This document shows, piece after piece, positions 9,619 through 18,196 of a DNA stretch of 64,000 nucleotides (the first letter of the stretch is position 1; each line of letters begins with the position of its first letter). A program made the translations under genes and the position numbers. Location: assembly GCA_036389315.1 (NCBI GenBank), contig DASVQF010000008.1, forward strand, positions 62,001 to 126,000, given 5' to 3'. This DNA comes from DASQYE01 sp036389315. Its GTDB lineage: Bacteria; Acidobacteriota; Blastocatellia; Pyrinomonadales; Pyrinomonadaceae. The notes under the pieces were generated by a model, which saw only the letters and a program-made list of their open reading frames with translations, had not been told where the DNA came from and did no database searches.

Positions 9619-10134
9619 ATGAAGAACTCTATCGCCTTGAGCCTTCACGTGCGGCGCGTGATCGCAAGCCTGGCCATTCTTTTCGCCGCGCTCGTCATGT
9701 CTTCGCCGGTCGCCAGCGGTGCGACCTGGAACGGCATAGAGCCTTTGAAATCCAGGCGCGCCGATGTCGAACGCGCGCTCGGCAAGCCCTTGCAGGATCA
9801 GGCGGGCGAAACCGGAACGCTCCATTTCAAAGTCGCGGGCGGGACGGTTAAAGTCGCTTTCGTCACCTCGCGCTTCATCGCCACGAAGAAGCTTTCGCCG
9901 GAGCTGGAAGGCACAGTCCTACAGATAGTCTTGCAGCACGCGAACTCTAAAGAGACGCCGGAGTCGCTGACCATCGCGGGCAATTCCAACTTCGAGCGGC
10001 AGGAGGGGCAGGGAGGCGTCGTCTATCGCAATCTCAAAGAAGGCATCGTCTACACTTTTCTGGGCGGAAAGCTGAAGACGACCTACTTCACGCCTTCGTC
10101 CGAGCAGTGGGCGCGCGCACAAAGGGCAGGCTAA
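9619..10134 (+). CDS. secreted hypothetical protein
   Basis: 171 residues with an N-terminal signal peptide (about 1-34, VIASLAILFAALVMSSPVASG). The mature part begins with WNGIEPLKSRRADVERALG. This resembles the start of SmpA/OmlA-like folds (x-G-x-x-x-x-T-R-x-x-V-x-x-x-L-G), where a short helix is followed by a beta hairpin. The similarity is weak and is read by eye. A comparable GMTADEARAKLG motif occurs in the protein at 24.9 kb. No catalytic residues were recognised. Confidence 0.55.
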   Translation: MKNSIALSLHVRRVIASLAILFAALVMSSPVASGATWNGIEPLKSRRADVERALGKPLQDQAGETGTLHFKVAGGTVKVAFVTSRFIATKKLSPELEGTVLQIVLQHANSKETPESLTIAGNSNFERQEGQGGVVYRNLKEGIVYTFLGGKLKTTYFTPSSEQWARAQRAG

Positions 10135-10156
10135 GCCGAACGGCCATGAATAATCT

Positions 10157-10192
10157 GTGATGAGCAACCCCTTGCACCATTGAACTCATCAC
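10157..10192. repeat. small hairpin, GTGATGAG/CTCATCAC
   Basis: An 8-bp perfect inverted repeat (10157-10164 with 10185-10192). A further CTCATCAC copy lies at 10200-10206 after CTTATTA. It resembles the GTGAC-type palindromes elsewhere in the window but is shorter. It lies between two genes on the same strand. Confidence 0.4.
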
Positions 10193-10225
10193 TTATTACT
10201 CATCACGATTGATGACTCAAACTTC

Positions 10226-10753
10226 ATGGGTAGCGAAACGGTCAACGAGGACGAGGCGGCGACGACTCGTGAGGCAGGAGAAGGGCGGCGCACCCGGGGC
10301 TGTCCGGCCTGCGGCGCTCTGGCGCGGCGTGCGGCGGCGCGCTTCTGTGCGACCTGCGGGCGCTCGCTGGACGAAGGCTACCTTCCGGCCGACGGCCTGC
10401 GCTCCTCTTACCATTTAGGGCAGCGGCAGCAGCCGTCACAGAGCCGCAAGCCTAAAGGAGCGCCTCCGGAATTTCAGATGACGCCAAGCTTTTCTTCCAC
10501 GCACGGTAACGCGACGGCCCATACTGCGCTCGCTTTTCTGACCTACTCGCTGGTTCCTTACTTAGGGATTCTTTTTTGTCCGGGCGCGGTCGTGCTCGGC
10601 GGCATCGGCTTGGCCCGGTCTCTGCGCGCGCCCGGCAGGGGCGGACGCCGCGCCTCTTATGCCAGCATCTTCGTCGGCCTAGTTGTTCTCTGCGTGCAGG
10701 TACTACTCTGGTGGATCATCATCAAATTGCCGGAATGGACAAGACCGTTATGA
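10226..10753 (+). CDS. zinc-ribbon membrane protein (DUF4190-like C-terminus)
   Basis: 175 residues. An N-terminal zinc ribbon has Cys26, Cys29, Cys41 and Cys44 (CPAC ... CATC). A polar linker and then two transmembrane helices follow (about 95-125, FLTYSLVPYLGILFCPGAVV, and 145-168, FVGLVVLCVQVLLWWIII), with a basic loop between them. This is the DUF4190-type arrangement, whose molecular role is unknown. No clear Shine-Dalgarno precedes the ATG, so the start is tentative. The next gene begins 11 bp after the stop, suggesting one transcript. Confidence 0.6.
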   Translation: MGSETVNEDEAATTREAGEGRRTRGCPACGALARRAAARFCATCGRSLDEGYLPADGLRSSYHLGQRQQPSQSRKPKGAPPEFQMTPSFSSTHGNATAHTALAFLTYSLVPYLGILFCPGAVVLGGIGLARSLRAPGRGGRRASYASIFVGLVVLCVQVLLWWIIIKLPEWTRPL

Positions 10754-10763
10754 GCATTATTTT

Positions 10764-11363
10764 ATGATTCGTCTCGCCAGGGTCGTCAAATCCAACTCGC
10801 ACGTTGATTACGTCGGGCGCATCATTGATGCGCTGGACACGAGTGCGCCGCCCGGCCCCGAAGACTACGGTTTCGCGCAGTTCGTCTCCATCCCCCTGGA
10901 CGAGGAGCAGGAGGTGGTCGGCGTCATCTACAACTCTCTGCTCGCCAATCCTGATTACGGGAGCTACGGGCCGCGCCTTTCGCCCGCGACCGATCTGTCC
11001 GTGCTGAGCCCGGATTATTTGAACGAGCAGGGCGTGCTGATCGGGATACTGCTGGTCGGGTGGCGCGAGCGTGCGACTTCCCTGAGTCATCAGGAAGTGC
11101 CGCGTCGAGTGGTTCCGGTCAACCAGGACATCTACGCCCTGGGCGACGACGAGGTGCAGAAGTTTCACGCAGACCGCGAGGGTCGCGTGCAGCTACACTA
11201 CTACTCGCAGATCATCACGCACGCGGGCCCGTTCAGCGTCTCTTTGATCGAGGCCATCCTGGGACAGCTTGAGGCCGGGTGTGGGCCCGAAGACAGGCAG
11301 AGGCTCTGCGTGTTGAAGGGTGCGTTGATGTGGCAACGCACGGTCGGGGGAATGCGTCTATAG
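10764..11363 (+). CDS. HAS-barrel-like protein
   Basis: 199 residues from the ATG at 10764. An open frame extends further upstream but overlaps the preceding gene. The N-terminal 110 residues (ARVVKSNSHVDYVGRI, GFAQFVSIPLDEEQEVVGVI, then GPRLSPATDLSVLSPDYL) resemble the HAS-barrel that caps HerA-type ATPases, seen as stand-alone proteins in cyanobacteria and others. No Walker motifs are present, so this is not a HerA ATPase. The C-terminal region is helical with no recognised motif. Function is inferred only as a possible adaptor; neither HerA nor NurA is nearby. Confidence 0.5.
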   Translation: MIRLARVVKSNSHVDYVGRIIDALDTSAPPGPEDYGFAQFVSIPLDEEQEVVGVIYNSLLANPDYGSYGPRLSPATDLSVLSPDYLNEQGVLIGILLVGWRERATSLSHQEVPRRVVPVNQDIYALGDDEVQKFHADREGRVQLHYYSQIITHAGPFSVSLIEAILGQLEAGCGPEDRQRLCVLKGALMWQRTVGGMRL

Positions 11364-11413
11364 GGAACTTTTCCGCGGGGAAAAACTACTTGATTTCGAG
11401 AGGGGAGACAATC

Positions 11414-11980
11414 ATGAGAAATGTTTTCAGCCTGGCGGGTGCGGCCCTGCTCGTCTTGCTGCTCGTCGGCGCAACGCAGGCGCAGAGACCGCGCAGCGTG
11501 GGCGACTCTTCGACGACGAGCGCGACCGTGTCAGCGCCGCAGACGGTCAACGCCAACTACGAAGGCGGCGTCTTCGGCTACAACAAAAAGATCAACGGCA
11601 CGCTCTCTTTCGACGACAGGAACGAGCGCCTGCTCTTTCGCGACAAGCAGCAGAAGGAAATCCTCTTTATTCCATACAGGGCAGTGCTCTCGGCCTTCGC
11701 CGATACCAAAGCTAAAAGACCGATAGCCTCAACCGTCATCAGTAACACTCTTCCTTACGGTCTCGGTCTACCGGCGCTGCTTTGGAAGAAGAAGTTCCGT
11801 TACCTGACGATGCAGTATCGCGACCCGGACACGAACGCCGAGGGCATCACGAGCTTTAAGCTTGAGAACAAGGAGACGTTGGAAGCCATGCTGAGCGCGC
11901 TGGCGGGAAAGGCTGGCCTGACGCAGCGCGGCGAAATCTACGTGCGGCGCACGGGACAGAACAGCAGCCAGCAGCCCTGA
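11414..11980 (+). CDS. secreted hypothetical protein
   Basis: 188 residues from the ATG at 11414, preceded by GAGAGGGGAGAC as ribosome binding site. An upstream in-frame extension is rejected because the signal peptide (VFSLAGAALLVLLLVGATQA) starts here. The mature domain (GTLSFDDRNERLLFRDKQQK ... FIPYRAVLSAFADTK ... FRYLTMQYRD) looks like a PH-like or GRAM-like beta fold, in which membrane-proximal binding would be expected. That assignment is by eye only. A GC-rich terminator follows. Confidence 0.55.
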   Translation: MRNVFSLAGAALLVLLLVGATQAQRPRSVGDSSTTSATVSAPQTVNANYEGGVFGYNKKINGTLSFDDRNERLLFRDKQQKEILFIPYRAVLSAFADTKAKRPIASTVISNTLPYGLGLPALLWKKKFRYLTMQYRDPDTNAEGITSFKLENKETLEAMLSALAGKAGLTQRGEIYVRRTGQNSSQQP

Positions 11981-12020
11981 CGCCTCCCGCACTGAAACTT
12001 TAATCGGAGCGCAAAGAAGA

Positions 12021-12058
12021 AATGGCGCGGCCCCGGTCTCCCCTCCGGCCGCGCCATT
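12021..12058 (+). terminator. rho-independent terminator
   Basis: A 12-bp perfect stem, AATGGCGCGGCC at 12021-12032 pairing with 12047-12058, has a 14-nt loop and ends in TTTTCC. It closes the preceding plus-strand gene and separates it from the convergent thiC. Confidence 0.85.
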
Positions 12059-12104
12059 TTCCTTTGCCAGCTTTCAGTCGGAATGCGATTTCCTAATCGG
12101 CTCG

Positions 12105-14078
12105 TCAGTGGTCATGATGAGCGCCGGCGGGACGCTCGCCCTGGTAAATCTCCGCGCCCGAGGCGACGAACTCCGCCGCCTTCTCCTTCATCCCTTCCTC
12201 TAGCGCGACCCGTTCGTCTAAGCCCTGCTCGGCGGCGTAGTTGCGTACCTCCTGCGTGATCTTCATGGAGCAGAAGTGCGGGCCGCACATGGAGCAGAAG
12301 TGCGCGAGCTTAGCGCCCTCCTGCGGCAGCGTCTCGTCGTGATACTCGCGCGCGACTTCCGGGTCTAGGGCCAGGTTGAACTGGTCTTCCCAGCGAAATT
12401 CAAAGCGCGCTTTGGAGAGCGCGTTGTCACGAACCTGCGCGCCCGGATGGCCCTTCGCGAGGTCTGCCGCGTGCGCGGCGATCTTGTAGGTTATCACGCC
12501 CTCCTTCACGTCCTTCTTGTTCGGCAGGCCCAAATGCTCTTTCGGCGTCACGTAACAGAGCATCGCCGTGCCGAACCATCCGATCATCGCCGCGCCGATC
12601 CCCGAAGTGATGTGATCGTAGCCGGGCGCGATGTCCGTCGTCAGTGGGCCCAGAGTGTAGAATGGAGCTTCGTGACAGATCGAGAGCTGCTTGTCCATGT
12701 TCTCCTTGATGAGGTGCATGGGCACATGGCCCGGCCCCTCGATCATCACCTGGCAGTCATGCTCCCAGGCGATGAGGGTCAACTCTCCGAGCGTCTCAAG
12801 CTCCGCGAACTGCGCCGCGTCGTTGGCGTCGGCGATGGAGCCGGGCCGCAGCCCGTCGCCCAGTGAAAACGAGACATCGTAGGCCGCCATGATCTCGCAA
12901 ATCTCGCGAAAGCGCGTGTAGAGAAAACTCTCCTCGTGATGGGCCAAGCACCACTTTGCCATGATCGAGCCGCCGCGACTGACAATGCCTGTCGTGCGAC
13001 GGGCCGTCAGAGGAATGTAAGGCAGGCGCACGCCCGCGTGGATGGTAAAGTAATCGACGCCCTGCTCGGCCTGTTCCATGAGCGTGTCGCGGTAAATCTC
13101 CCACGTCAGTTCTTCCGCCCGTCCGCCGACTTTTTCGAGCGCCTGGTAAATCGGCACAGTCCCGATGGGCACAGGGGAGTTGCGCAGAATCCACTCGCGC
13201 GTGGCGTGTATGTTTTTGCCCGTGGACAAATCCATCACCGTATCAGCGCCCCAACGTGTAGCCCAGCGCATCTTCTCGACCTCCTCTTCGATTGAGGAGG
13301 CGACGGCCGAGTTCCCTATGTTGGCGTTGATCTTGACGAGGAAGTTGCGCCCGATAATCATCGGCTCAGATTCCGGATGATTGATGTTGGCGGGGATGAT
13401 CGCGCGCCCGCTCGCAACCTCCTGACGCACGAACTCGGGCGTCACGAAACGGGGGATGGAAGCGCCGAAGCTCTCGCCACGGTGCTCGTGCAGGAGCGAA
13501 TCCCTGTTCTCGGAAGCTTCAAGGGCAGAGGCGCGTCCCATGTTTTCGCGAATCGCTATGAACTCCATCTCGGGCGTGATCTGGCCACGGCGCGCATAAT
13601 GCATCTGCGTGACGCGCTTCCCCGGCAAAGCCCTGAGCGGCGCACGCCTGAGGCCCGGAAAAGGCTCAAGCCGCCCCTTCTCTTTAGCCCTGGCGTACTC
13701 TTCGGCCCCGGCCGTCAAGTAGCCGTTGTCCTCCGGCTTAACCTCTCGGCCCGCGTATTCTTCGGTATCGCCGCGCGCTATGATCCAGCCGCGGCGCAAC
13801 GCGGGGAGCCCCTCGCGCACGTCGCAGCGCACGGCGGGGTCATCCCACGGCCCGCTCGTATCATAGACACGCACGGGCTCGTTCGGTTCTACCTGGCCGT
13901 TGAAATTCCTGGTCGGGTTGAGGGCGATCTCGCGAAAGGGAACGCGCACGCCCGCTCTCGGGCCCGCGACGTAAACCTTGCGCGAATTGGGAAGCCTCAC
14001 TTCGTCGCTTCTGTGTTCTTTGGTCTCTGTCTCTTGTTCTCTGCTCATAAGCTTTTCTGTCTTTCTGGCCGGACACAT
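12105..14078 (-). CDS. thiC: phosphomethylpyrimidine synthase ThiC
   Basis: Converts aminoimidazole ribotide to HMP-phosphate in thiamine biosynthesis, using S-adenosylmethionine and a [4Fe-4S] cluster. 657 residues, normal for the family. Recognised blocks include LPNSRKVYV at the N-terminus, TQMHYARRGQITPEMEFIA, NIGNS, MIEGPGHVPMH and the C-terminal cluster motif CSMCGPHFC (Cys-x2-Cys-x4-Cys, about residues 595-603). The first start (14078) and an internal ATG at 14048 are both plausible; neither has a strong Shine-Dalgarno. It is controlled by the TPP riboswitch immediately upstream, and moaA precedes it on the same strand. Confidence 0.96.
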   Translation of the reverse strand: MCPARKTEKLMSREQETETKEHRSDEVRLPNSRKVYVAGPRAGVRVPFREIALNPTRNFNGQVEPNEPVRVYDTSGPWDDPAVRCDVREGLPALRRGWIIARGDTEEYAGREVKPEDNGYLTAGAEEYARAKEKGRLEPFPGLRRAPLRALPGKRVTQMHYARRGQITPEMEFIAIRENMGRASALEASENRDSLLHEHRGESFGASIPRFVTPEFVRQEVASGRAIIPANINHPESEPMIIGRNFLVKINANIGNSAVASSIEEEVEKMRWATRWGADTVMDLSTGKNIHATREWILRNSPVPIGTVPIYQALEKVGGRAEELTWEIYRDTLMEQAEQGVDYFTIHAGVRLPYIPLTARRTTGIVSRGGSIMAKWCLAHHEESFLYTRFREICEIMAAYDVSFSLGDGLRPGSIADANDAAQFAELETLGELTLIAWEHDCQVMIEGPGHVPMHLIKENMDKQLSICHEAPFYTLGPLTTDIAPGYDHITSGIGAAMIGWFGTAMLCYVTPKEHLGLPNKKDVKEGVITYKIAAHAADLAKGHPGAQVRDNALSKARFEFRWEDQFNLALDPEVAREYHDETLPQEGAKLAHFCSMCGPHFCSMKITQEVRNYAAEQGLDERVALEEGMKEKAAEFVASGAEIYQGERPAGAHHDH

Positions 14079-14086
14079 GGGCCCAG

Positions 14087-14139
14087 GCCCGAAAAAGGAA
14101 AAGACCGCTCCACACTCTTAAAAGGGATAAAGCGGTCTT
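14087..14139 (-). terminator. attenuator terminator between TPP aptamer and thiC
   Basis: On the minus strand a 9-bp stem AAGACCGCT/AGCGGTCTT (14131-14139 with 14101-14109) is followed by TTCCTTTTT. It sits between the TPP aptamer and thiC, so it is the likely expression platform. Its loop contains TCCCTT, which is complementary to AAGGGA at the 3' edge of the aptamer. This suggests an alternative antiterminator pairing when TPP is absent. The pairing is inferred from inspection. Confidence 0.7.
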
Positions 14140-14147
14140 CGCCTGTT

Positions 14148-14262
14148 GTTTCTCCCTTCGACGGTGCTAACCGTATCAGGTTCAAGGGGTCTCACCAGCA
14201 GCGGTGACTCTCAGCTCCGGGCCTCTCGGACTACTTCTCAGGCACGGCGCTCCCCCGAAAAC
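14148..14262 (-). promoter_or_regulatory. TPP riboswitch (THI element)
   Basis: The minus-strand sequence contains the conserved THI-box blocks in order: GGGGAGC at the 5' side, GCTGAGAG, then ACCCCTTGAACCTGAT and a 3' CCGTCGAAGGGA-like end. P1 can be closed by GTTTT with GAAAC. Binding of thiamine pyrophosphate is known to switch such elements. Here the downstream hairpin before thiC indicates transcription attenuation. It begins 29 bp after the end of moaA and is specific to thiC. Confidence 0.95.
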
Positions 14263-14291
14263 TTTCTCAAATTTTCAATGGGCCCAAGCCC

Positions 14292-15290
14292 TCATCCGCC
14301 GATGAAACTCATCGTGCGGTCGGGCTGGCGAAATTCGGGGTCGTTGATGAAGTGGCGCGGCTCTTTCTTCATCACGACGCTTTCGATAAATTCGACGATC
14401 TCCCGGCGCGAAGCATTGCTGCGCAATTGATCGCGCAAGGAGTGCTCGACCGTGGAGAAGAGGCAGGTTCTAATCTGCCCGTCGGCGGTCAGGCGGATGC
14501 GCGAGCAAGCGCCGCAGAAGGGCTCTGTGACGGGCGCGATGATGCCTATCTCGCCGGGCGCGCCGTCGGCAAACGAGTAGCGCGAAGAGGTCTCTGAGCC
14601 GCGCCGGACGGCCAAAGGCTTGAGCGGGAAACGCTCGTTGATGCGCCGGTAAATCTCCCGGCCCGAGACCACATCCGCGCGCGACCAGTCGTGACCGGAA
14701 TCGAGCGGCATGAACTCTATGAAGCGCATACTCAAGTCATGCTCGCGGGCGAAGGCTGCGAAATCGGCGACCTCCTCTTCGTTATGGCCGCGCACGATGA
14801 CGGCGTTGATCTTGATGGGCGTAAGGCCAGCGCGCCTGGCCTCTGCGACGCCTTCGAGCACCCGCTCAAGCACGTCCACGCCGGTCATGCGCCGGAACAT
14901 GTCGCGCCGCAGGCTGTCGAGGCTGATGGTCACGCGATCAAGCCCGGCCTCTTTCAGAGAGAGGGCGCGGCCGGGCAGGAAGTAGCCGTTCGTGGTGAGC
15001 GCCAAGTCCTGCAAGCGCGGCTTGAGGGCCGAGAGCTTTCGGATGAGCGTCTCAATATCGCGTCGCATCATCGGCTCGCCGCCCGTCAGGCGAATCTTCT
15101 CTATCCCGAGCGCGACGAAAATATCGGCGGCATATTCGATCTCTTCAAAGGAGAGCATCTGCTCTTTGGGCGCGATGGGCGGCTCGCCGTGCGGCAGGCA
15201 GTAAAAGCAGCGAAAGTTGCAGCGGTCGGTCACAGACACGCGCAGGTCGCGTATCTGACGGCCATAGGAATCTTTGAGTAAACCGGACAT
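14292..15290 (-). CDS. moaA: GTP 3',8-cyclase MoaA
   Basis: First enzyme of molybdenum cofactor synthesis, a radical SAM enzyme that rearranges GTP to 3',8-cyclo-GTP. The N-terminal cluster motif is CNFRCFYC, preceded by DSYGRQIRDLRVSVTDR. The SAM-binding GGEP (LTGGEPMMRR) is present. The C-terminal second cluster motif is CGACSRIRLTADGQIRTC (Cys-x2-Cys-x13-Cys). The protein ends in Gly-Gly, the tail required for MoaA activity. Start taken at the Met before SGLLKDSYGR; six upstream residues are possible. No other moa gene is in the window. Confidence 0.95.
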   Translation of the reverse strand: MSGLLKDSYGRQIRDLRVSVTDRCNFRCFYCLPHGEPPIAPKEQMLSFEEIEYAADIFVALGIEKIRLTGGEPMMRRDIETLIRKLSALKPRLQDLALTTNGYFLPGRALSLKEAGLDRVTISLDSLRRDMFRRMTGVDVLERVLEGVAEARRAGLTPIKINAVIVRGHNEEEVADFAAFAREHDLSMRFIEFMPLDSGHDWSRADVVSGREIYRRINERFPLKPLAVRRGSETSSRYSFADGAPGEIGIIAPVTEPFCGACSRIRLTADGQIRTCLFSTVEHSLRDQLRSNASRREIVEFIESVVMKKEPRHFINDPEFRQPDRTMSFIGG

Positions 15291-15392
15291 CTCTAAAACT
15301 TCACACACAGGGCCGCGCCCGCCTGATTTAAGCCGCGCGCATTCAAAGCATAATCATACGCTCGTTGAGAGGCCCGCTCCAAGCCTGCCCGG

Positions 15393-17117
15393 TCAGCGAA
15401 GGACGCCTTCCAGCGTCGAAGGGTCGTCGAGCAGAATCCATTCGACGACGGAGAGCGGCAGGCTGCCCTGTTGTATCAGCTCGTCATGAAATTGTCCGAG
15501 GCGAAACCGTGCGCCCTGCCGGTCACGATAGCGACCGAGCAGGCGCATGATCTGCCACTTGCCAGTCATGTAGTGAATCTTCTGCGAGGGCGAAGTGGCC
15601 GCTCCCGCCGCCTCGCCTTCGGCCGCCTCGCGGTCTAGCCCGCCCGCCTCCATGAAATAGTTGACAGCCTGCTCAAAAGTCCAACGCCCCGTGTGCAGGT
15701 TGACATCCACGCCGATGCGCGCCGCGCGATAACGTGACAGTCGCAAGACCTGTCCCTGCGCGGCAGAGTTGTCTGGATAGAGCCCTGTACGCATCAGCAT
15801 CTCTTCGGTGTAGAGGGCCCAGCCCTCCTGAAAGACTCCGTCGTTCTGCTGCCGCCTGATCTCGTCCTTGAGCTGGTTGGCGATGGAGATTTGCAGGAAG
15901 TGGCCCGGTATCCCTTCATGCCCGAGGATCGGGCGCGGGTCTTCGATGGCTGCGCGAATATAAAAGTTACTCGACTTCGGGTTGTAGGTCGGGATGAAGT
16001 AGAAGCCGCTCGCGTCCTTGTCATAGAGGCCCGGAGGATTCATAAAGCCGCCGGGGCTGGTCGGCTTGAAGGCTTCCGGAAGCTGGCGAATATAGAATTG
16101 GCCCAAATAGGCCGGAAGCGTGACGAGGTTCTTCGTCCTGAGGAAATTAATCATCTCCTCCTGCCGCCGCTCGTAGGCTTTGAGGAAAGCCTCCTGATCT
16201 GCGGGGATGCTCTTGCTTCGCGCCGGGTCTGGGTTGGCGAGCGACGGGTCTGGCAGCAGTGATTCGAGCGCGCGATAACGCGCCAGCTCGGCCTCTCCGA
16301 GCATGGCTACCTGGCGCGCGTCGAGCGGCAGCAGGTAGACGTGCTTCAAGAGATAATTGTAGTTCTCCTCGCCCATCGGCCGAAAGGCCACCATCCCCGG
16401 CAAACGCCCTTCCAGCCAATCCGCATAAGCGTGTATGGCCGCAATCGCAGCATCGCGCGCCTTCACCAACTCACTCATCTCTGCGGCCGAAAGATCGCGC
16501 GCTATCGTCATCAGGCTCTCCTTGAAGAGACTGTCAACGGAGCGAGCGGAATCTATCGCCAGTTGAGCATAGAGACGCACGGGCCGTTTCAGATTGCGCT
16601 TGCCCTGCTCAAGGAGCGCGGGCATCAGCTTCAGGCGGGCCGTCGCCGCAAGGGCACGGGCGCGCGGCGTGTCGTACTCCTTCTTGAGCAGCGAGAAGAT
16701 AGAGTTGCTGCATTCGTCCACGTAGGTCTGCGGGTCTGTCTCGACGAAGTTCATCACGCGGTCGAAGAAGGCCACGCGCTCAAGCTGTGCGCGAAACAGT
16801 ATCCAGTCTATGCGGTCGTCCTTGGCCCACCCGGCAGTCTGCATCGCCTGCACCTGGGCCAACAGCTCTCGGACGTGCTCGCGCCGACGGCTGACGGCCT
16901 CTTCCGAGTAATCCGTGAGGCGATTGTCCCAGGTATGGAGCCCCTCGTAGCTGCTGCTGACGGGATAGTTCTCGTTTCGCCAGCGGTAATACTCATCGGC
17001 CACCTGGCGCAGCGCGGCCGGGGAGCCTGTGGTCTGTGCCGTGTTCTGTGCTTGGGTCATGACGGAAGCTAACGCCAGGAGCAGGGATGCGGTCAAGAGA
17101 TATTGGATGAGTCTCAT
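15393..17117 (-). CDS. DUF885 family secreted metallopeptidase-like protein
   Basis: 574 residues with a signal peptide (LIQYLLTASLLLALASVMTQA). It matches the DUF885 family by its length, the early YYRWRNENYP region and the zinc-peptidase-like motif LGHEGIPGHFLQ (HExxxH variant). A downstream glutamate-rich segment (EGWALYTEEMLMRTGLY) is typical of the family. Family members are predicted zinc peptidases of unknown substrate. Its ATG overlaps the stop of queG by four bases, so the two are translationally coupled. The link to queuosine metabolism is only positional. Confidence 0.85.
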   Translation of the reverse strand: MRLIQYLLTASLLLALASVMTQAQNTAQTTGSPAALRQVADEYYRWRNENYPVSSSYEGLHTWDNRLTDYSEEAVSRRREHVRELLAQVQAMQTAGWAKDDRIDWILFRAQLERVAFFDRVMNFVETDPQTYVDECSNSIFSLLKKEYDTPRARALAATARLKLMPALLEQGKRNLKRPVRLYAQLAIDSARSVDSLFKESLMTIARDLSAAEMSELVKARDAAIAAIHAYADWLEGRLPGMVAFRPMGEENYNYLLKHVYLLPLDARQVAMLGEAELARYRALESLLPDPSLANPDPARSKSIPADQEAFLKAYERRQEEMINFLRTKNLVTLPAYLGQFYIRQLPEAFKPTSPGGFMNPPGLYDKDASGFYFIPTYNPKSSNFYIRAAIEDPRPILGHEGIPGHFLQISIANQLKDEIRRQQNDGVFQEGWALYTEEMLMRTGLYPDNSAAQGQVLRLSRYRAARIGVDVNLHTGRWTFEQAVNYFMEAGGLDREAAEGEAAGAATSPSQKIHYMTGKWQIMRLLGRYRDRQGARFRLGQFHDELIQQGSLPLSVVEWILLDDPSTLEGVLR

Positions 17118-18091
17118 CTGTGATCCTCTGTTTGTTCAAGCAGTGTGCGCGCGTTGCGTTGAAGCCCGGTGAGCTTGGCCCGCTTTACGGGGCTGCGACG
17201 AAAACGCTCGCTGTACTCGTCGGGCGTGAGCGCGAGAATCTCGGAAAGCTCAAAGGTAGTGGTTCCCGCCCTCGGCTCGAAGCGCGGCTCCCTAGTCGGC
17301 TGCTCGAAGCGATTCCACGGACACACGTCCTGGCACACGTCGCAGCCGTAGAGCCAGCCGTCCATCCGGCCCGCCACCTCCGCAGGAATCGAGTCGGCGC
17401 GCAGCTCAATCGTCGCGTAAGAGATGCACTTGTTCGAGTCCACGACGTAGGGCTCGGTGATCGCGTTCGTCGGGCAGGCTTCGAGGCAGAGCGTGCAAGT
17501 CCCGCAATGATCTTCGACCCGCTCCGTGTCGTACTCAAGCTCAAGGTTCGTCAGCAGCTCGCCCAGGAAAACCCACGAGCCGTACTCGCGCGTAATCAGG
17601 TTCGAGTGCTTGCCTATCCAACCCAAGCCAGCCCTCACGCCCCAAGCCTTGTCCATCACGGGCTGAATGTCCACGCAGGTCTTACCTTCCGCCTCGGGCC
17701 ATTGCTCTTTCATCCAGGCCAGAAGCGAGCGGAGCTTTTCGGCGACCACTTCATGATAATCATCGCCCCACGCATAACGCGAAATCTTGCCCGTCGCGGC
17801 CCCCGGCCTGTGTTCGTGCGGCGTGTAATAGTTGAGCGCGACGACGACGACCGAGCGCGCCGCCGGGAACAGGAGTCGCGGGTCTGCGCGCTGCGCCGGG
17901 TCACGCTCCATCCACCGCATCTCTGCATGAAAGCCGCGCCCGAGCCACTCTCGCAAACGCTCGCCTTCGGGCACAAGCGCCTCGGCGCGCACGAAGCCTA
18001 CCTTGTGGAAGCCTTCGGCGTAAGCCCGCTCCCTGATCTTTCCTGAGAGGAGAGAGGCGCGCTGCTCCGCTTTGTCCTGTGCGACGCTCAT
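17114..18091 (-). CDS. queG: epoxyqueuosine reductase QueG
   Basis: Last step of queuosine synthesis in tRNA: cobalamin-dependent reduction of epoxyqueuosine. 325 residues. The two [4Fe-4S] motifs are visible: CGTCTLCLEACPTNAI and, further on, CDVCQDVCPWN. The N-terminal cobalamin-binding core includes VVVVALNYY, RYAWGDDYH and GLGWIGKHSNLI. All are diagnostic. The downstream DUF885 gene overlaps it by four bases. No other queuosine gene lies in the window. Confidence 0.95.
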   Translation of the reverse strand: MSVAQDKAEQRASLLSGKIRERAYAEGFHKVGFVRAEALVPEGERLREWLGRGFHAEMRWMERDPAQRADPRLLFPAARSVVVVALNYYTPHEHRPGAATGKISRYAWGDDYHEVVAEKLRSLLAWMKEQWPEAEGKTCVDIQPVMDKAWGVRAGLGWIGKHSNLITREYGSWVFLGELLTNLELEYDTERVEDHCGTCTLCLEACPTNAITEPYVVDSNKCISYATIELRADSIPAEVAGRMDGWLYGCDVCQDVCPWNRFEQPTREPRFEPRAGTTTFELSEILALTPDEYSERFRRSPVKRAKLTGLQRNARTLLEQTEDHR

Positions 18092-18196
18092 AGAGTAGTT
18101 TCAACGTAGCCTTTTGAAGCTTGCAATGAATAGTAAGGCCCTTAGCCACCATTATCAAGCAGGTGTTACTATGCTTCGGTCGGAGCAGGTGTCCGA

